Assembly: GCA_002390745.1 (NCBI GenBank)
Contig: DGQK01000012.1
Span: 1 to 64,000, forward strand
Reading direction: 5' to 3'
DNA length: 64,000 nucleotides
Origin: Bacteroidetes bacterium UBA4416
GTDB taxonomy: Bacteria > Bacteroidota > Bacteroidia > B-17B0 > Aurantibacillaceae
Positions 25,234 to 33,250 of the stretch are shown piece after piece; the stretch's first letter is position 1, and each line of letters opens with the position of its first letter. The notes under the pieces are model-generated. The model did not search any database. It was not told the DNA's origin and saw nothing but the letters and a program-made list of their open reading frames with translations. A program made the position numbers and the translations under genes.

Positions 25234-27324
25234 TTAAGGCTTCACAGGGATCAATTGCTTCCGGGCAATCTTGTAAAGGTACAGGCTGCCATCCTTAATG
25301 CCCGACCAGAGCTGATGGCCGACCGGCTCCAGTTCGGTAAACTCCGGCGGGAGCAGAACCTCGCCGCTGTCAGAGAGCAATCCCGAAAGGCCGTTGATCG
25401 TGATCTTACAGACCGGCCCATCCTGTCGTTCAATGCTTCCGTCTTTAAGGCTGAAGAGCGGCTTTCCGGACCTGTTAATAAGTTGCACAGTTCCGGCTTT
25501 GCTCACGATGGCGGTATTGTTCTCAAAGTCGCTTGCTTTTTCATAGTCTGCCGCAGTAATGGCCTTTAGCTTCCTGTCTACATAACCGTACTTCTTCCCT
25601 TTTTGAATCCGGATCACATCGTCTTTGGCAAAGAATACATCCGTATAGGTACCAAAAGGAATGCTGATGCGGCCGTTGGCATCCATCAGTGCCACTTCGT
25701 CGTCTTCGATGAGCTTAAATTGTTTTCCGTTTGTGTAATATGCATTGTCGAAAGCCTTGTTGTAGTCATAAACAAGGCCGCTGATATAACATTTGCCGCC
25801 TGCATCGTAGAAACCATAAAGCTCGTTTTTCACAACCAGGTAGATCTGACCGCTGCAGTGGCTGATATAGTCGAACTCCGGGTGAAGCAACAGCGATTCG
25901 CTGAGGTCCATGAGCCCGAAAAGCATTCCTTTTTTGACAATCACCAGGTTGTTGGTATCTATCTCCGAGATCCAGTCCCAGCGAGCCTGCAGCGTTTGGT
26001 TGCCCGTGCTCACCAGGCCATATTGATCTGAAAAATAATAGGCATAGCCGTTCCGGAAAGTGCCAAGCTTCTTGTACACAAAAGGGATCACCGTTTCCGC
26101 TTTGTCATTCATGGCGCCATACAGCCCGTTTTGCCTGGCAACAAACAGCTTGTCGGAGGCGGGGCTGATGTCCTCAAATGCTTTGGAAATAAGCTGCCCC
26201 GAGCGGTTGATCAGGTAGTAGCGGTTTTGTTTTTTGACGATGGCAATGCCATTGACATAATCATAGGTTTCCTCCGCAAAAAAGGCCGATATTTTTTCAC
26301 CTGATTTATTGATGAAGAAACAGCTGTCGTTTCGGCATACACCGGCATAGCCCTCATGGAAAGCGGAAGCATCATCAAACAGTGGCCTTATCACCCAGGT
26401 GCCGGAAGTATCTACATAGCCATACCTGTCGTTCGTCCCTTTCAGCACGTACACGACCTGTTTCGACCATTCGATCTCCTTTTCTATTTCGTTGCGGTAA
26501 GGATAGTCCGGATATTTTTGCAGGAAGGCACTCAGCTCGCTATCCGAAGCCTTTGTGACAGCCATGCTGTAGAGCATGCGCCAGGCTTCTGTGCGGCTTA
26601 ATGCACTGTAGCGGGTAATAAAGGCATAGAGGCTGTCGGCAGAGTGGAGCCTGACGGTGAGCTGGAAAAGACGCTTCTCGGCGTCCGCCGCATTGGGATT
26701 GTTGGGGTAGTTGAGGATAAAATGCTTGTAGGAAGCGGCCGAAAGATCCTTGGTTTGTTCGGCATACTGGAAGTCCTCAAAGTTTTTTCTGGCCCTGGCA
26801 TACAGCTCACTTTCCGGGTAAGCGCGTAAAAATACCTGCATGCTGTCGCTCGAAAGAGAACTGCTGTAGCGCTTCAGGCTGATGCTGTCGCGCATCCACA
26901 ACGCTTTTCTGAGAAGGCTGTCGCTGCTGAACCAGAACTGCTCCAGGAAATAATTGAGGTCGCACTCCGTGTTGTGCCGGGCGTGTTGCCGGAAGCCTTT
27001 CAGGCTGATAGCGCGTGATAGCGCGGCAATGTTGGCCGGGGAAATAAAGTATCCCGAAAGCCGGGCCGTGTCCTTGAATGTTTTAGCGCTCCGCGCAATG
27101 TATTTCGCGGCACTGTCGATATTGGAAAAGGGATTGTCGCTGCGGGAATAGATCGTGGCCAGGCCGTAGCCGGCTTCGGAAGGGTATTTGGATAAGGAAG
27201 AATAGAAGAGGGCTTTGGCCTTGAAGTAGTCGTACACGCTCAAAGCCTCATAAGCAGAGGAAATCCTGTTCCCCAAGCCTTTGAAAGCGCAGATGACGCA
27301 TAAAACAAGGATATATTTTTTCAT
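25234..27324 (-). CDS. WG-repeat secreted protein with TPR-like N-terminal half
   Basis: 696 residues from the ATG at 27324 (the frame also opens at a TTG one codon earlier). A signal segment (MKKYILVLCVICAFKGLG) is followed by a helical part to about residue 290 with TPR-like spacing (YPSEAGYGLATIY, NYPNNPNAADAEKRLFQL) and then about nine WG-type repeats of 40-50 residues (DRYGYVDTSGTWVIRPLFDDA, GLYGAMNDKAETVIPFVYKK, KKYGYVDRKLKAITAADYEKA). WG repeats occur in many secreted bacterial proteins; no activity is known. It is divergent from the 63-residue membrane protein, 47 nt away. Confidence 0.82.
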   Translation of the reverse strand: MKKYILVLCVICAFKGLGNRISSAYEALSVYDYFKAKALFYSSLSKYPSEAGYGLATIYSRSDNPFSNIDSAAKYIARSAKTFKDTARLSGYFISPANIAALSRAISLKGFRQHARHNTECDLNYFLEQFWFSSDSLLRKALWMRDSISLKRYSSSLSSDSMQVFLRAYPESELYARARKNFEDFQYAEQTKDLSAASYKHFILNYPNNPNAADAEKRLFQLTVRLHSADSLYAFITRYSALSRTEAWRMLYSMAVTKASDSELSAFLQKYPDYPYRNEIEKEIEWSKQVVYVLKGTNDRYGYVDTSGTWVIRPLFDDASAFHEGYAGVCRNDSCFFINKSGEKISAFFAEETYDYVNGIAIVKKQNRYYLINRSGQLISKAFEDISPASDKLFVARQNGLYGAMNDKAETVIPFVYKKLGTFRNGYAYYFSDQYGLVSTGNQTLQARWDWISEIDTNNLVIVKKGMLFGLMDLSESLLLHPEFDYISHCSGQIYLVVKNELYGFYDAGGKCYISGLVYDYNKAFDNAYYTNGKQFKLIEDDEVALMDANGRISIPFGTYTDVFFAKDDVIRIQKGKKYGYVDRKLKAITAADYEKASDFENNTAIVSKAGTVQLINRSGKPLFSLKDGSIERQDGPVCKITINGLSGLLSDSGEVLLPPEFTELEPVGHQLWSGIKDGSLYLYKIARKQLIPVKP

Positions 27325-27371
27325 CAATTGCCTGTAAAAGTATAAATTGCACCCAAAAATCGTCCAAAAAA

Positions 27372-27563
27372 ATGCTAAGCAGCGGTAAAATTATCTTCGC
27401 AGTGTGTTTCGCAGTTGTCTTTATTGCCGCCATGATCTGGTCCTACAACAAAGATAGCTTTTCTAACAAAGCCCATTTCAAGGGAGCCTCCAAAACCCTT
27501 GCTATTATTGTCCTGGTATTCATCATCCTGTTTTTATTTGTTAAAATGCGGCATTATTTCTAA
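27372..27563 (+). CDS. Small two-helix membrane protein
   Basis: 63 residues, ATG start, with two hydrophobic helices (about 7-23 and 42-58) separated by a charged stretch (SYNKDSFSNKAHFKG). The layout resembles small conserved membrane proteins of Bacteroidota without an assigned role. It is followed 71 nt later by a secreted-protein gene in the same direction. Short, but codon use and the membrane pattern look real. Confidence 0.65.
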   Translation: MLSSGKIIFAVCFAVVFIAAMIWSYNKDSFSNKAHFKGASKTLAIIVLVFIILFLFVKMRHYF

Positions 27564-27634
27564 TAGCGTAAATAAATTTGTTTTACTTTTGCTGCAGGTA
27601 CTCAAGTACCGACGTATTTTTATCAGTATCAGAA

Positions 27635-28426
27635 ATGAAAAAACAACTTCTCTTATTCTTTTGTTTGACATGTGCCGTTTTTGTCTCCCAAGCCGGTGTT
27701 TTGGTGGTTGAAGGAAAATACCAGAGCAAAAATCTTTATATCCAGAATTCATTTGGAAGCAATGGCGTAGGGTTTTGTGCTACTGAGATCAGAGTGAATG
27801 GTGTTGTCACAACCGATGAGGTAAATTCCAGCGCATTCGAGATCGACCTCGTAGCCATGAACATCAAGCCCGGAGAAAAAGTAACCATCGAAATTTCTCA
27901 CAAAAGCGATTGTATGCCGGTTGTTCTGAACCCGGAAGTATTAAAGCCACGCCCTACATTCGAAGTGGTGAATATGAACATTAACTCATCCGATATCCTG
28001 AAATGGACTACCAAAAACGAAAGCGGCTCCCTGCCTTATGTGATTGAGCAGTTCAAATGGAACAAATGGGTGAAAGTAGGAGAGGTTCAGGGCATTGGCA
28101 CCGCCGATACTCACGATTACTCGTTCCAGGTAACCACGCACAGCGGCGAGAATAAGTTCCGCATCAAACAGGCGGGCTTAGGTGTGACGCCGAAAATATC
28201 CTCAGCGGTTATTTTAAACTCCGAAAAACAAAAGCCGACCTTTATGATAAGCAAAGACGGCAAGTCGATCCAATACTCTTACGAAACGGGATTCGAGGTA
28301 TACGATGCCTTCGGAACAGTCGTCAAGAAAGGCTTCGGCAAAGAAACGAGTATCGACAACCTGCCCAAAGGAAAATATTACCTCTGCTACGATAACCAGG
28401 TAACAGAGTTCGATAAGAAAAAATAA
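27635..28426 (+). CDS. Secreted protein of unknown function, possible T9SS-type tail
   Basis: 263 residues from the ATG at 27635, which begins a clear signal peptide (MKKQLLLFFCLTCAVFVSQAG); the 19-codon upstream extension is not protein-like. The mature protein looks all-beta: a first domain (about 20-115, YQSKNLYIQNSFGSNGVGFC), a second fibronectin-like one (about 120-200), and a short tail ending in FEVYDAFGTVVKKG, IDNLPKGKYYLCYDN, FDKKK, which resembles a reduced type A sorting domain. Partners unknown. A terminator follows directly. Confidence 0.7.
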   Translation: MKKQLLLFFCLTCAVFVSQAGVLVVEGKYQSKNLYIQNSFGSNGVGFCATEIRVNGVVTTDEVNSSAFEIDLVAMNIKPGEKVTIEISHKSDCMPVVLNPEVLKPRPTFEVVNMNINSSDILKWTTKNESGSLPYVIEQFKWNKWVKVGEVQGIGTADTHDYSFQVTTHSGENKFRIKQAGLGVTPKISSAVILNSEKQKPTFMISKDGKSIQYSYETGFEVYDAFGTVVKKGFGKETSIDNLPKGKYYLCYDNQVTEFDKKK

Positions 28427-28447
28427 AACCATCAGCCTATTTCAGAA

Positions 28448-28476
28448 AGCCTTCACACATCTGTGAGGGCTTTTTT
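28448..28476 (+). terminator. Intrinsic terminator
   Basis: AGCCTTCACA and TGTGAGGGCT form a 10-pair stem (one G-T pair) with a CATC loop, followed by six Ts. It ends the secreted-protein gene. Confidence 0.85.
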
Positions 28477-28544
28477 ATTTGTGGATTATGAAACCCCGAT
28501 AATCAAGCGTAGTTACCGTAAGACAGATTAAATTTGTTTGGATC

Positions 28545-28626
28545 GTCATGCTGAACTTGATTCAGCATCTACTAAATCCGGGATTTCCGATAGCATGATG
28601 AGACCCTGAATCAAGTTCAGGGTGAC
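28545..28626. repeat. Interspersed palindromic repeat (GTCATGCTGAACTTG type)
   Basis: The left arm (28545-28570, beginning GTCATGCTGAACTTGATTCAG) pairs with the right arm (28601-28626, ending TCAAGTTCAGGGTGAC), with only a few mismatches around a 30-nt loop. A half copy is seen at 49554-49570. This wording is common between genes in many Bacteroidota genomes. No transposase is near. The rest of 28477-28696 shows nothing I recognise. Confidence 0.75.
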
Positions 28627-28696
28627 ACATCAAATAGTACTGTTCTAATCCTGTTTCTGATCCGTTCAATCTGCGTCATCAGCGTTCCATAAAAAC

Positions 28697-29728
28697 TTAA
28701 AACCTCAGGCCAATGCCTGCTTCAAACCAGTTGTGTAACAGGCGGATGCGTGATTCTTTAATGGGAATGGTATTGTATTCGACCGCATAGATGATGTTGG
28801 CGAAAAAATGGTCGCCGTTATAGCCCAGCTGCGACCGGAAGCTGGCATAGGTCGGGACATTGAACCACAGGCGTTTTCTGCCGGTCTGGTGATAGCTCTG
28901 GATCTGGCCGCCTGTGCCTGCCATGCCTACCGGCGTGAGGTGGAATTTTTTGTAGACGAACTGGTAGCCGAAACCCAGGGAGAGGATCGTGGTGATGAAA
29001 TTGCCATACTCAAATTTATTGAGGTTGGGGTAATACTCGCTCTGCGTGGCCGGAACAAAAGTTGTATCGCTGACGATGCGTTGGTAGCGCTCGGAAATGC
29101 CCATCAGGAAAGAGCCGGCGCTTTTTTTCTGGCGCTCGCCCTGCGCAAAGGCCGCATTCATGGAAAAATTTTTGTTGAAATTGATGCCGAAGTTCAGTCC
29201 GGCTTCAATGATCCGGAGGCCTGGCTGCCGTGGATATCCCAGCGAATCAACATTCCGGCCGGGATAGAATTTCTGGTAGTTGTCGAGATAGAAGCCCTTG
29301 TAGTCGCGGTAAAAAATCGTCCACAGCGCCACACGCCCGTTGATATTGATGTTGATGTTCCTGAATTTGGTGCTGCCGTAGTTGTGTTTCAGGTGGTCGC
29401 TGGCAGGAAGCTGTACGGCTGCCGAGATGTATACTTTTTTTATCTTCAGGGAGAGGCCCACCACGCCCGGCATCGCAGGTTTGTAGCGAAACCTGTCACC
29501 TTTTCCCAGCAGGCGGCTGTTCACATTCACCGACACCAGCGGGTACACGAAGCGGGGCCTGATCAGGAAATTCCTGGGAAATACCTCAATGTTTTCAGGT
29601 ATCGGCTTTTCCTTTTTGACCTTTTTCTCTTTTTTAGGCGGAGCCTGCGCCTGCCCGGTGTTGCTTTGTGCCAAGCCTGGCACGCAGCCATACAAAAACA
29701 AAGCGATTATGCAGATTTTCAGATTCAT
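28697..29728 (-). CDS. DUF4421-like outer-membrane protein
   Basis: 343 residues from the ATG at 29728 (the frame also opens at a TTG at 29743). A signal segment (MNLKICIIALFLYGCVPGLAQ) is followed by a Lys/Pro-rich linker (PPKKEKKVKKEKPIPENIE) and then a beta-barrel-like chain (LIRPRFVYPLVSVNVNSR, ERYQRIVSDTTFVP, ending in WFEAGIGLRF with terminal Phe). The pattern fits the DUF4421 family, whose function is unknown; I am fairly but not fully sure of that name. It stands alone, with its own -7 box upstream. Confidence 0.65.
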   Translation of the reverse strand: MNLKICIIALFLYGCVPGLAQSNTGQAQAPPKKEKKVKKEKPIPENIEVFPRNFLIRPRFVYPLVSVNVNSRLLGKGDRFRYKPAMPGVVGLSLKIKKVYISAAVQLPASDHLKHNYGSTKFRNINININGRVALWTIFYRDYKGFYLDNYQKFYPGRNVDSLGYPRQPGLRIIEAGLNFGINFNKNFSMNAAFAQGERQKKSAGSFLMGISERYQRIVSDTTFVPATQSEYYPNLNKFEYGNFITTILSLGFGYQFVYKKFHLTPVGMAGTGGQIQSYHQTGRKRLWFNVPTYASFRSQLGYNGDHFFANIIYAVEYNTIPIKESRIRLLHNWFEAGIGLRF

Positions 29729-29740
29729 CAGGGATTCCTG

Positions 29741-29748
29741 CAAACATA
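29741..29748 (-). promoter_or_regulatory. -7 box of the DUF4421-like gene
   Basis: TATGTTTG on the minus strand, 12 nt before the ATG at 29728. No -33 TTTG at the usual distance. Confidence 0.4.
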
Positions 29749-29933
29749 AAAAATCCGGTAAATTAATCCTAAAGATAATTCAGGCGAGCCTCACGATGCG
29801 TCGAGGCGGATGCCCAAAATAAAAAAGTCATTCTTTGGCGTCATCGTATTGCCCCGGGGGATTTGAATAAAACAGGAGCCTTCCCGCGGAGCTTTAAAAT
29901 TGCCATTATTTGATTACTTTTACAGCCTCAACG

Positions 29934-31157
29934 ATGGAGACGGGTATCGATACGGCAGAAGAAAAAGCACTGGTAAAGCAAAGATTCAAACAGCTTAAAT
30001 GCTGTGTGCTGATCCCTACTTACAACAACGCCCGCACCATTGAGAGGGTGATCCTCACAACGCTTGAGTACTGCGATGAGGTGATCGTCATCAACGATGG
30101 CTGTACAGACGGCACTGCCATCATCCTTGAAAAATACCCACAGCTTATCGTTGTTACGCATCCTGTCAATAAAGGCAAGGGGATGGGCCTGAGAAACGGT
30201 TTCAAAAAAGCCGCGGAGCTCGGCTTCGATTATGCTATCAGTATCGACAGCGACGGGCAGCATTTCCCGAAAGACTTTATCGGCTTCCTGAATAAGGTGC
30301 AGGAAGTCCCTGGTAGCCTCATCATTGGTGCCAGGAACATGACGGTAGAGAACGTGCCCAATAAAAGCACGTTCGGCAATAAGTTCAGCAACTTCTGGTT
30401 TTGGCTGGAAACGGGCATTTCACTACCCGACACGCAAAGCGGGTACCGCTTATATCCTGTGCAGCGCCTTAAAAAAATCTGGCTGTTCACCACCAAGTTC
30501 GAGCTGGAGATCGAGGTGATCGTCAAAGCCGCCTGGAGAGGCATTCCGGTGCTTTCCATCCCGGTAAGCGTATATTATGCGCCCCAGGGCGAGCGCGTGT
30601 CGCATTTCAAGCCAAGCGTGGATTCAACGCGCATCAGTTTTTTAAATACTTACCTCGTGATCCTTGCTGCTTTGTTCTGGCGGCCTGTGATGCTGGTGCG
30701 CCAGATGACGCTGAAAAATTTTAAAAAAGTGTGGAAAGAGGAAGTGATCGCGGCCAGGGAAAGCGCCTTTAGCAAAGCCGCATCCGTAGGAGTAGGCCTC
30801 TTCTTCGGTATTGTTCCTATCTGGGGCTTGCAGTTTGCACTGGCCATTCTGGCGGCAGTTTATTTTAAGCTCAATAAGGTTATTGTGGGCCTTACCGCGC
30901 AGATCAGCGTGCCTCCAATGATCCCGCTCATCGTATACGCCAGTGTCAAAACAGGTGAGTATGTGCTGGGGCAGGAAGTTCACCTAAGCTTCAGTAAAGC
31001 CATTAATGTAGAAACGGCTTTGAACATTGGGAAAATTTATTTTCTCGGAGCCACGGTCCTGTCCGTTGTAGCCGGTGTTGCAGGCTTCATCCTCACCTGG
31101 CTGTTGTTGAAACTGTTCGGTTATAAGCCTACTATTACGAATGGAACAGAAGACTAA
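29934..31157 (+). CDS. GT2 glycosyltransferase fused to DUF2062
   Basis: 407 residues from the ATG at 29934 (the frame opens at a TTG 24 nt earlier). Residues 20-245 are a family 2 glycosyltransferase of the polyprenyl-phosphate sugar synthase kind: LIPTYNNARTIERVI, VINDGCTDGT, and the metal-binding SIDSDGQHFP. Residues 270-400 are a DUF2062 membrane domain (ASVGVGLFFGIVPIWGLQFALAI and two more helices). The fusion is common in Bacteroidota and probably makes or uses a lipid-linked sugar at the inner membrane. Its last 17 bases overlap the pseudouridine synthase gene, so translation is likely coupled. Confidence 0.88.
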   Translation: METGIDTAEEKALVKQRFKQLKCCVLIPTYNNARTIERVILTTLEYCDEVIVINDGCTDGTAIILEKYPQLIVVTHPVNKGKGMGLRNGFKKAAELGFDYAISIDSDGQHFPKDFIGFLNKVQEVPGSLIIGARNMTVENVPNKSTFGNKFSNFWFWLETGISLPDTQSGYRLYPVQRLKKIWLFTTKFELEIEVIVKAAWRGIPVLSIPVSVYYAPQGERVSHFKPSVDSTRISFLNTYLVILAALFWRPVMLVRQMTLKNFKKVWKEEVIAARESAFSKAASVGVGLFFGIVPIWGLQFALAILAAVYFKLNKVIVGLTAQISVPPMIPLIVYASVKTGEYVLGQEVHLSFSKAINVETALNIGKIYFLGATVLSVVAGVAGFILTWLLLKLFGYKPTITNGTED

Positions 31158-31785
31158 CCGCTATTTTATTATTTATAAGCCTTTCAAAATGGTTTCCCAG
31201 TTCGTCAGCCCCGATAGGGTAAAGCTGCTGGGCGACCTGGACTATGATTTTCCGGAAGGCACACATGCCATCGGGCGCCTCGACAACAACTCGGAAGGCC
31301 TCCTGATCCTTACAACTAATAAGCGGGTAACGAAGCTGCTCTTTGAAAGCGATACGCCGCATAAGCGTACCTATGTCATCCAGGTGGAGAAAGTGGTGAG
31401 CCCGGAAACCCTACAGCAATTATGTACGGGTGTTACCATCAAAACAAAGGGCAAGGGCGGGGCCCTGTATACGACATCACCCTGCGAGGTAAGGATCATT
31501 CCGAAGCCTGCCAATCTGTATAAAAGGGAGCATGAGTTCAGGGACGAGCTGCCGCAGACCTGGCTGAGCATGAGCCTCACGGAAGGCAAGTTCCACCAGG
31601 TGCGCAAGATGGTCGCCGAAGTTGATCATCCCTGTAAGCGCCTGATCCGCGTATCGATCGAAGACCTGGAGCTCGGTGACCTTCCGCCCGGTGGCGTGAA
31701 GGAAATAGAGGAAGAAGAATTCTTTAAGAAACTAAAGATTGAGAACTGGAGAGAGAGCAGTGAGCCTCGAAACATCTTAGAATAA
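31141..31785 (+). CDS. RsuA/RluE-type rRNA pseudouridine synthase
   Basis: 214 residues, close to the size of RluE, which modifies 23S rRNA. It lacks an S4 domain and starts directly with the catalytic fold (YFIIYKPFKMVSQF); the catalytic Asp is in AIGRLDNNSEGLLILT (about residue 47), and KRTYVIQVEKV and KFHQVRKMVAEVDHP are conserved later blocks. The Glu-rich tail (KEIEEEEFFKKL) is not part of the family core. The start ATG lies within the end of the GT2 gene. Confidence 0.88.
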   Translation: MEQKTNRYFIIYKPFKMVSQFVSPDRVKLLGDLDYDFPEGTHAIGRLDNNSEGLLILTTNKRVTKLLFESDTPHKRTYVIQVEKVVSPETLQQLCTGVTIKTKGKGGALYTTSPCEVRIIPKPANLYKREHEFRDELPQTWLSMSLTEGKFHQVRKMVAEVDHPCKRLIRVSIEDLELGDLPPGGVKEIEEEEFFKKLKIENWRESSEPRNILE

Positions 31786-31830
31786 ACCTGTTTTATCTTA
31801 CTGTGCTCGAACTGACACACTGTCGTTGCC

Positions 31831-31872
31831 TTCGGGAGCCTCAGTCAACGCTTGGTGGCTGAGGCTCTCGAA
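31831..31872. repeat. Palindromic intergenic element (TTCGGGAGCCTCAG type)
   Basis: TTCGGGAGCCTCAGTCAAC (31831-31849) pairs with GGTGGCTGAGGCTCTCGAA (31854-31872), with three mismatches and a 4-nt loop. It lies between the convergent pseudouridine synthase and membrane-protein genes and may serve both as a termination hairpin. The wording is that of an interspersed Bacteroidota palindrome. Confidence 0.65.
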
Positions 31873-31891
31873 GCCACCGGTGCTATTAACT

Positions 31892-32443
31892 TTACTTCTT
31901 CAAAAACTTCTTCATCTCAGCTACAATCCTTGTAGCATCTTCATCCGGGAGCTGCATGCCAAGCCTGATGATTTTCCCCTGGCTCGAAAATTCCACGCGC
32001 TCCCCGCCTTTCACCCAGAAGCTCTGGTTGAAGCTGTCGGCAAAGCTCGTCTTCTCTACCGGGATCACCCTCAGCTCGCTGATGAGGTTGGCATCAAATT
32101 CTTTCACCTTACCGCGGCCGTTGATGTCCTGCTGGTAATGCAGCTTACCGTTCTTGATCCAGAGCTTTTCCTTACCAAAACGCTTCCACATAAACACGCG
32201 GATGATCTTGAATTCGAAATAAGCCCAGAACCCGAGCCATACTACCAGCATGATTTTTGCGTTTTGGTCGCGTATCTGCGGGTAGCTGCTGATCACGATG
32301 ATGCCGCTGATAGTCCAGGCAAAGAGCCACAGGAACATCAGGCCGGTCTTCTTTTTCTGATGTGTGGGAATAATGACCAGGCTGAACACACGGTCTTTCA
32401 CCGAAAGCGATGTGCGTTTGCCGATGGCAGTAAGAATTTCCAT
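31892..32443 (-). CDS. Membrane protein with PH-like C-terminal domain, function unknown
   Basis: 183 residues from the ATG at 32443; an upstream GTG would extend it into comB. After a charged N-terminus come two helices (about 33-51, 60-80), then a soluble beta-rich domain (LWIKNGKLHYQQDINGRG, NLISELRVIPVEK, SFWVKGGERVEFSSQGKIIRLG) and a final helix (DEDATRIVAEMKKFLKK). This is the layout of small membrane proteins with a PH-like domain. The start is 2 nt after the comB stop, so the two are an operon. Confidence 0.65.
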   Translation of the reverse strand: MEILTAIGKRTSLSVKDRVFSLVIIPTHQKKKTGLMFLWLFAWTISGIIVISSYPQIRDQNAKIMLVVWLGFWAYFEFKIIRVFMWKRFGKEKLWIKNGKLHYQQDINGRGKVKEFDANLISELRVIPVEKTSFADSFNQSFWVKGGERVEFSSQGKIIRLGMQLPDEDATRIVAEMKKFLKK

Positions 32444-32445
32444 AA

Positions 32446-33153
32446 TTATAATTTGACCAGGTATTTGCCTTCCATAACAGGGATTACCGGGCACTGGTTT
32501 GATGTGAGGCAGTATTTAATATCGCGCTCCAGGTCGAGTTTGGCCAGGCGTTTGCGATGAGAAGAATCCGATAAAAAATCGAAGAGGTTGTTTTTGGCGA
32601 TGTTGTACAGGTGTTTGGCTGCAATGGCGGAGTCGCAGTCTACCTGGTAGCTGTTATTGGCAGTAAGCTTATCCACAACAGCACCGGCAAAGACCGTGTC
32701 TTCGAGGTTGAATTTATTTTTCCAGCCCGCACAAAGCAGCACCACATCTTTTTTCTGCGCCACCAGGTACTCGCACAGGATGTCGAGGTTCAGGAAGCTG
32801 CCGATCAGGATCTTCGAGGCTTTGCGGCTCGCTTCAATCGCCTGGGTGCCGTTGGTGGTGGAAATGGCGATGATCTTGCCCTTAACCTTGTTGTTCATAT
32901 AGCCGAAAGGACTGTTGCCCAGCTCAAAGCCTTCGATCACTTCTCCGTCGCGCTCGGCAGCAGCCATGTAGCCGTTGCGCTGGTACTCGCGCGCCTCGTC
33001 AACGGTAGCCACAGGCACCATTTTGCTGACCCCGTTGTAAAAGGCCGTAACAATGGCGGACGTTGCCCTGAATACATCGATCACGACAACGATCGCATTC
33101 TCTTTGTGAAAAAGGCTGTAAGCCTGCGGCGTATGACAAACTTCTATATTCAT
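32446..33153 (-). CDS. comB: 2-phosphosulfolactate phosphatase-like protein (ComB family)
   Basis: 235 residues, full length for the ComB family, which removes phosphate from 2-phosphosulfolactate in archaeal coenzyme M synthesis; in Bacteroidota the substrate may lie in sulfonate metabolism, for example of sulfonolipids. Conserved blocks are present: VVVIDVFRATSAIVTAF, AAERDGEVIEGFELGNSP, AISTTNGTQAI, and VLLCAGWKNKFNLEDTVFAG. Downstream it is coupled to the PH-like membrane protein. No other coenzyme M or sulfonolipid genes are seen here. Confidence 0.85.
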   Translation of the reverse strand: MNIEVCHTPQAYSLFHKENAIVVVIDVFRATSAIVTAFYNGVSKMVPVATVDEAREYQRNGYMAAAERDGEVIEGFELGNSPFGYMNNKVKGKIIAISTTNGTQAIEASRKASKILIGSFLNLDILCEYLVAQKKDVVLLCAGWKNKFNLEDTVFAGAVVDKLTANNSYQVDCDSAIAAKHLYNIAKNNLFDFLSDSSHRKRLAKLDLERDIKYCLTSNQCPVIPVMEGKYLVKL

Positions 33154-33168
33154 GCTTTACCGGATTGG

Positions 33169-33246
33169 ATTACGAATGGATACGAGTATGCAAATCCGTG
33201 TTTGATTCGCCCGAATCGCGATTTATATACTCGTGCCTATTCGTCA
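33169..33246. repeat. 78-nt near-palindrome with nested hairpin
   Basis: ATTACGAATGGATACGAGTAT (33169-33188 and one more base) pairs with ATACTCGTGCCTATTCGTCAT at the right end. Inside lies a perfect small hairpin, GATTCG-cc-CGAATC (33204-33217). Almost the whole comB-gcvT gap can fold into one hairpin. It may be a mobile palindromic repeat or a structured leader of comB. Confidence 0.65.
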
Positions 33247-33250
33247 TAAT

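Noticed and set aside
28808..29749. 313-codon plus-strand open frame opposite the DUF4421-like gene
   Set aside because: No signal peptide or domain, while the minus-strand frame has a signal peptide, a linker and a barrel-like end.
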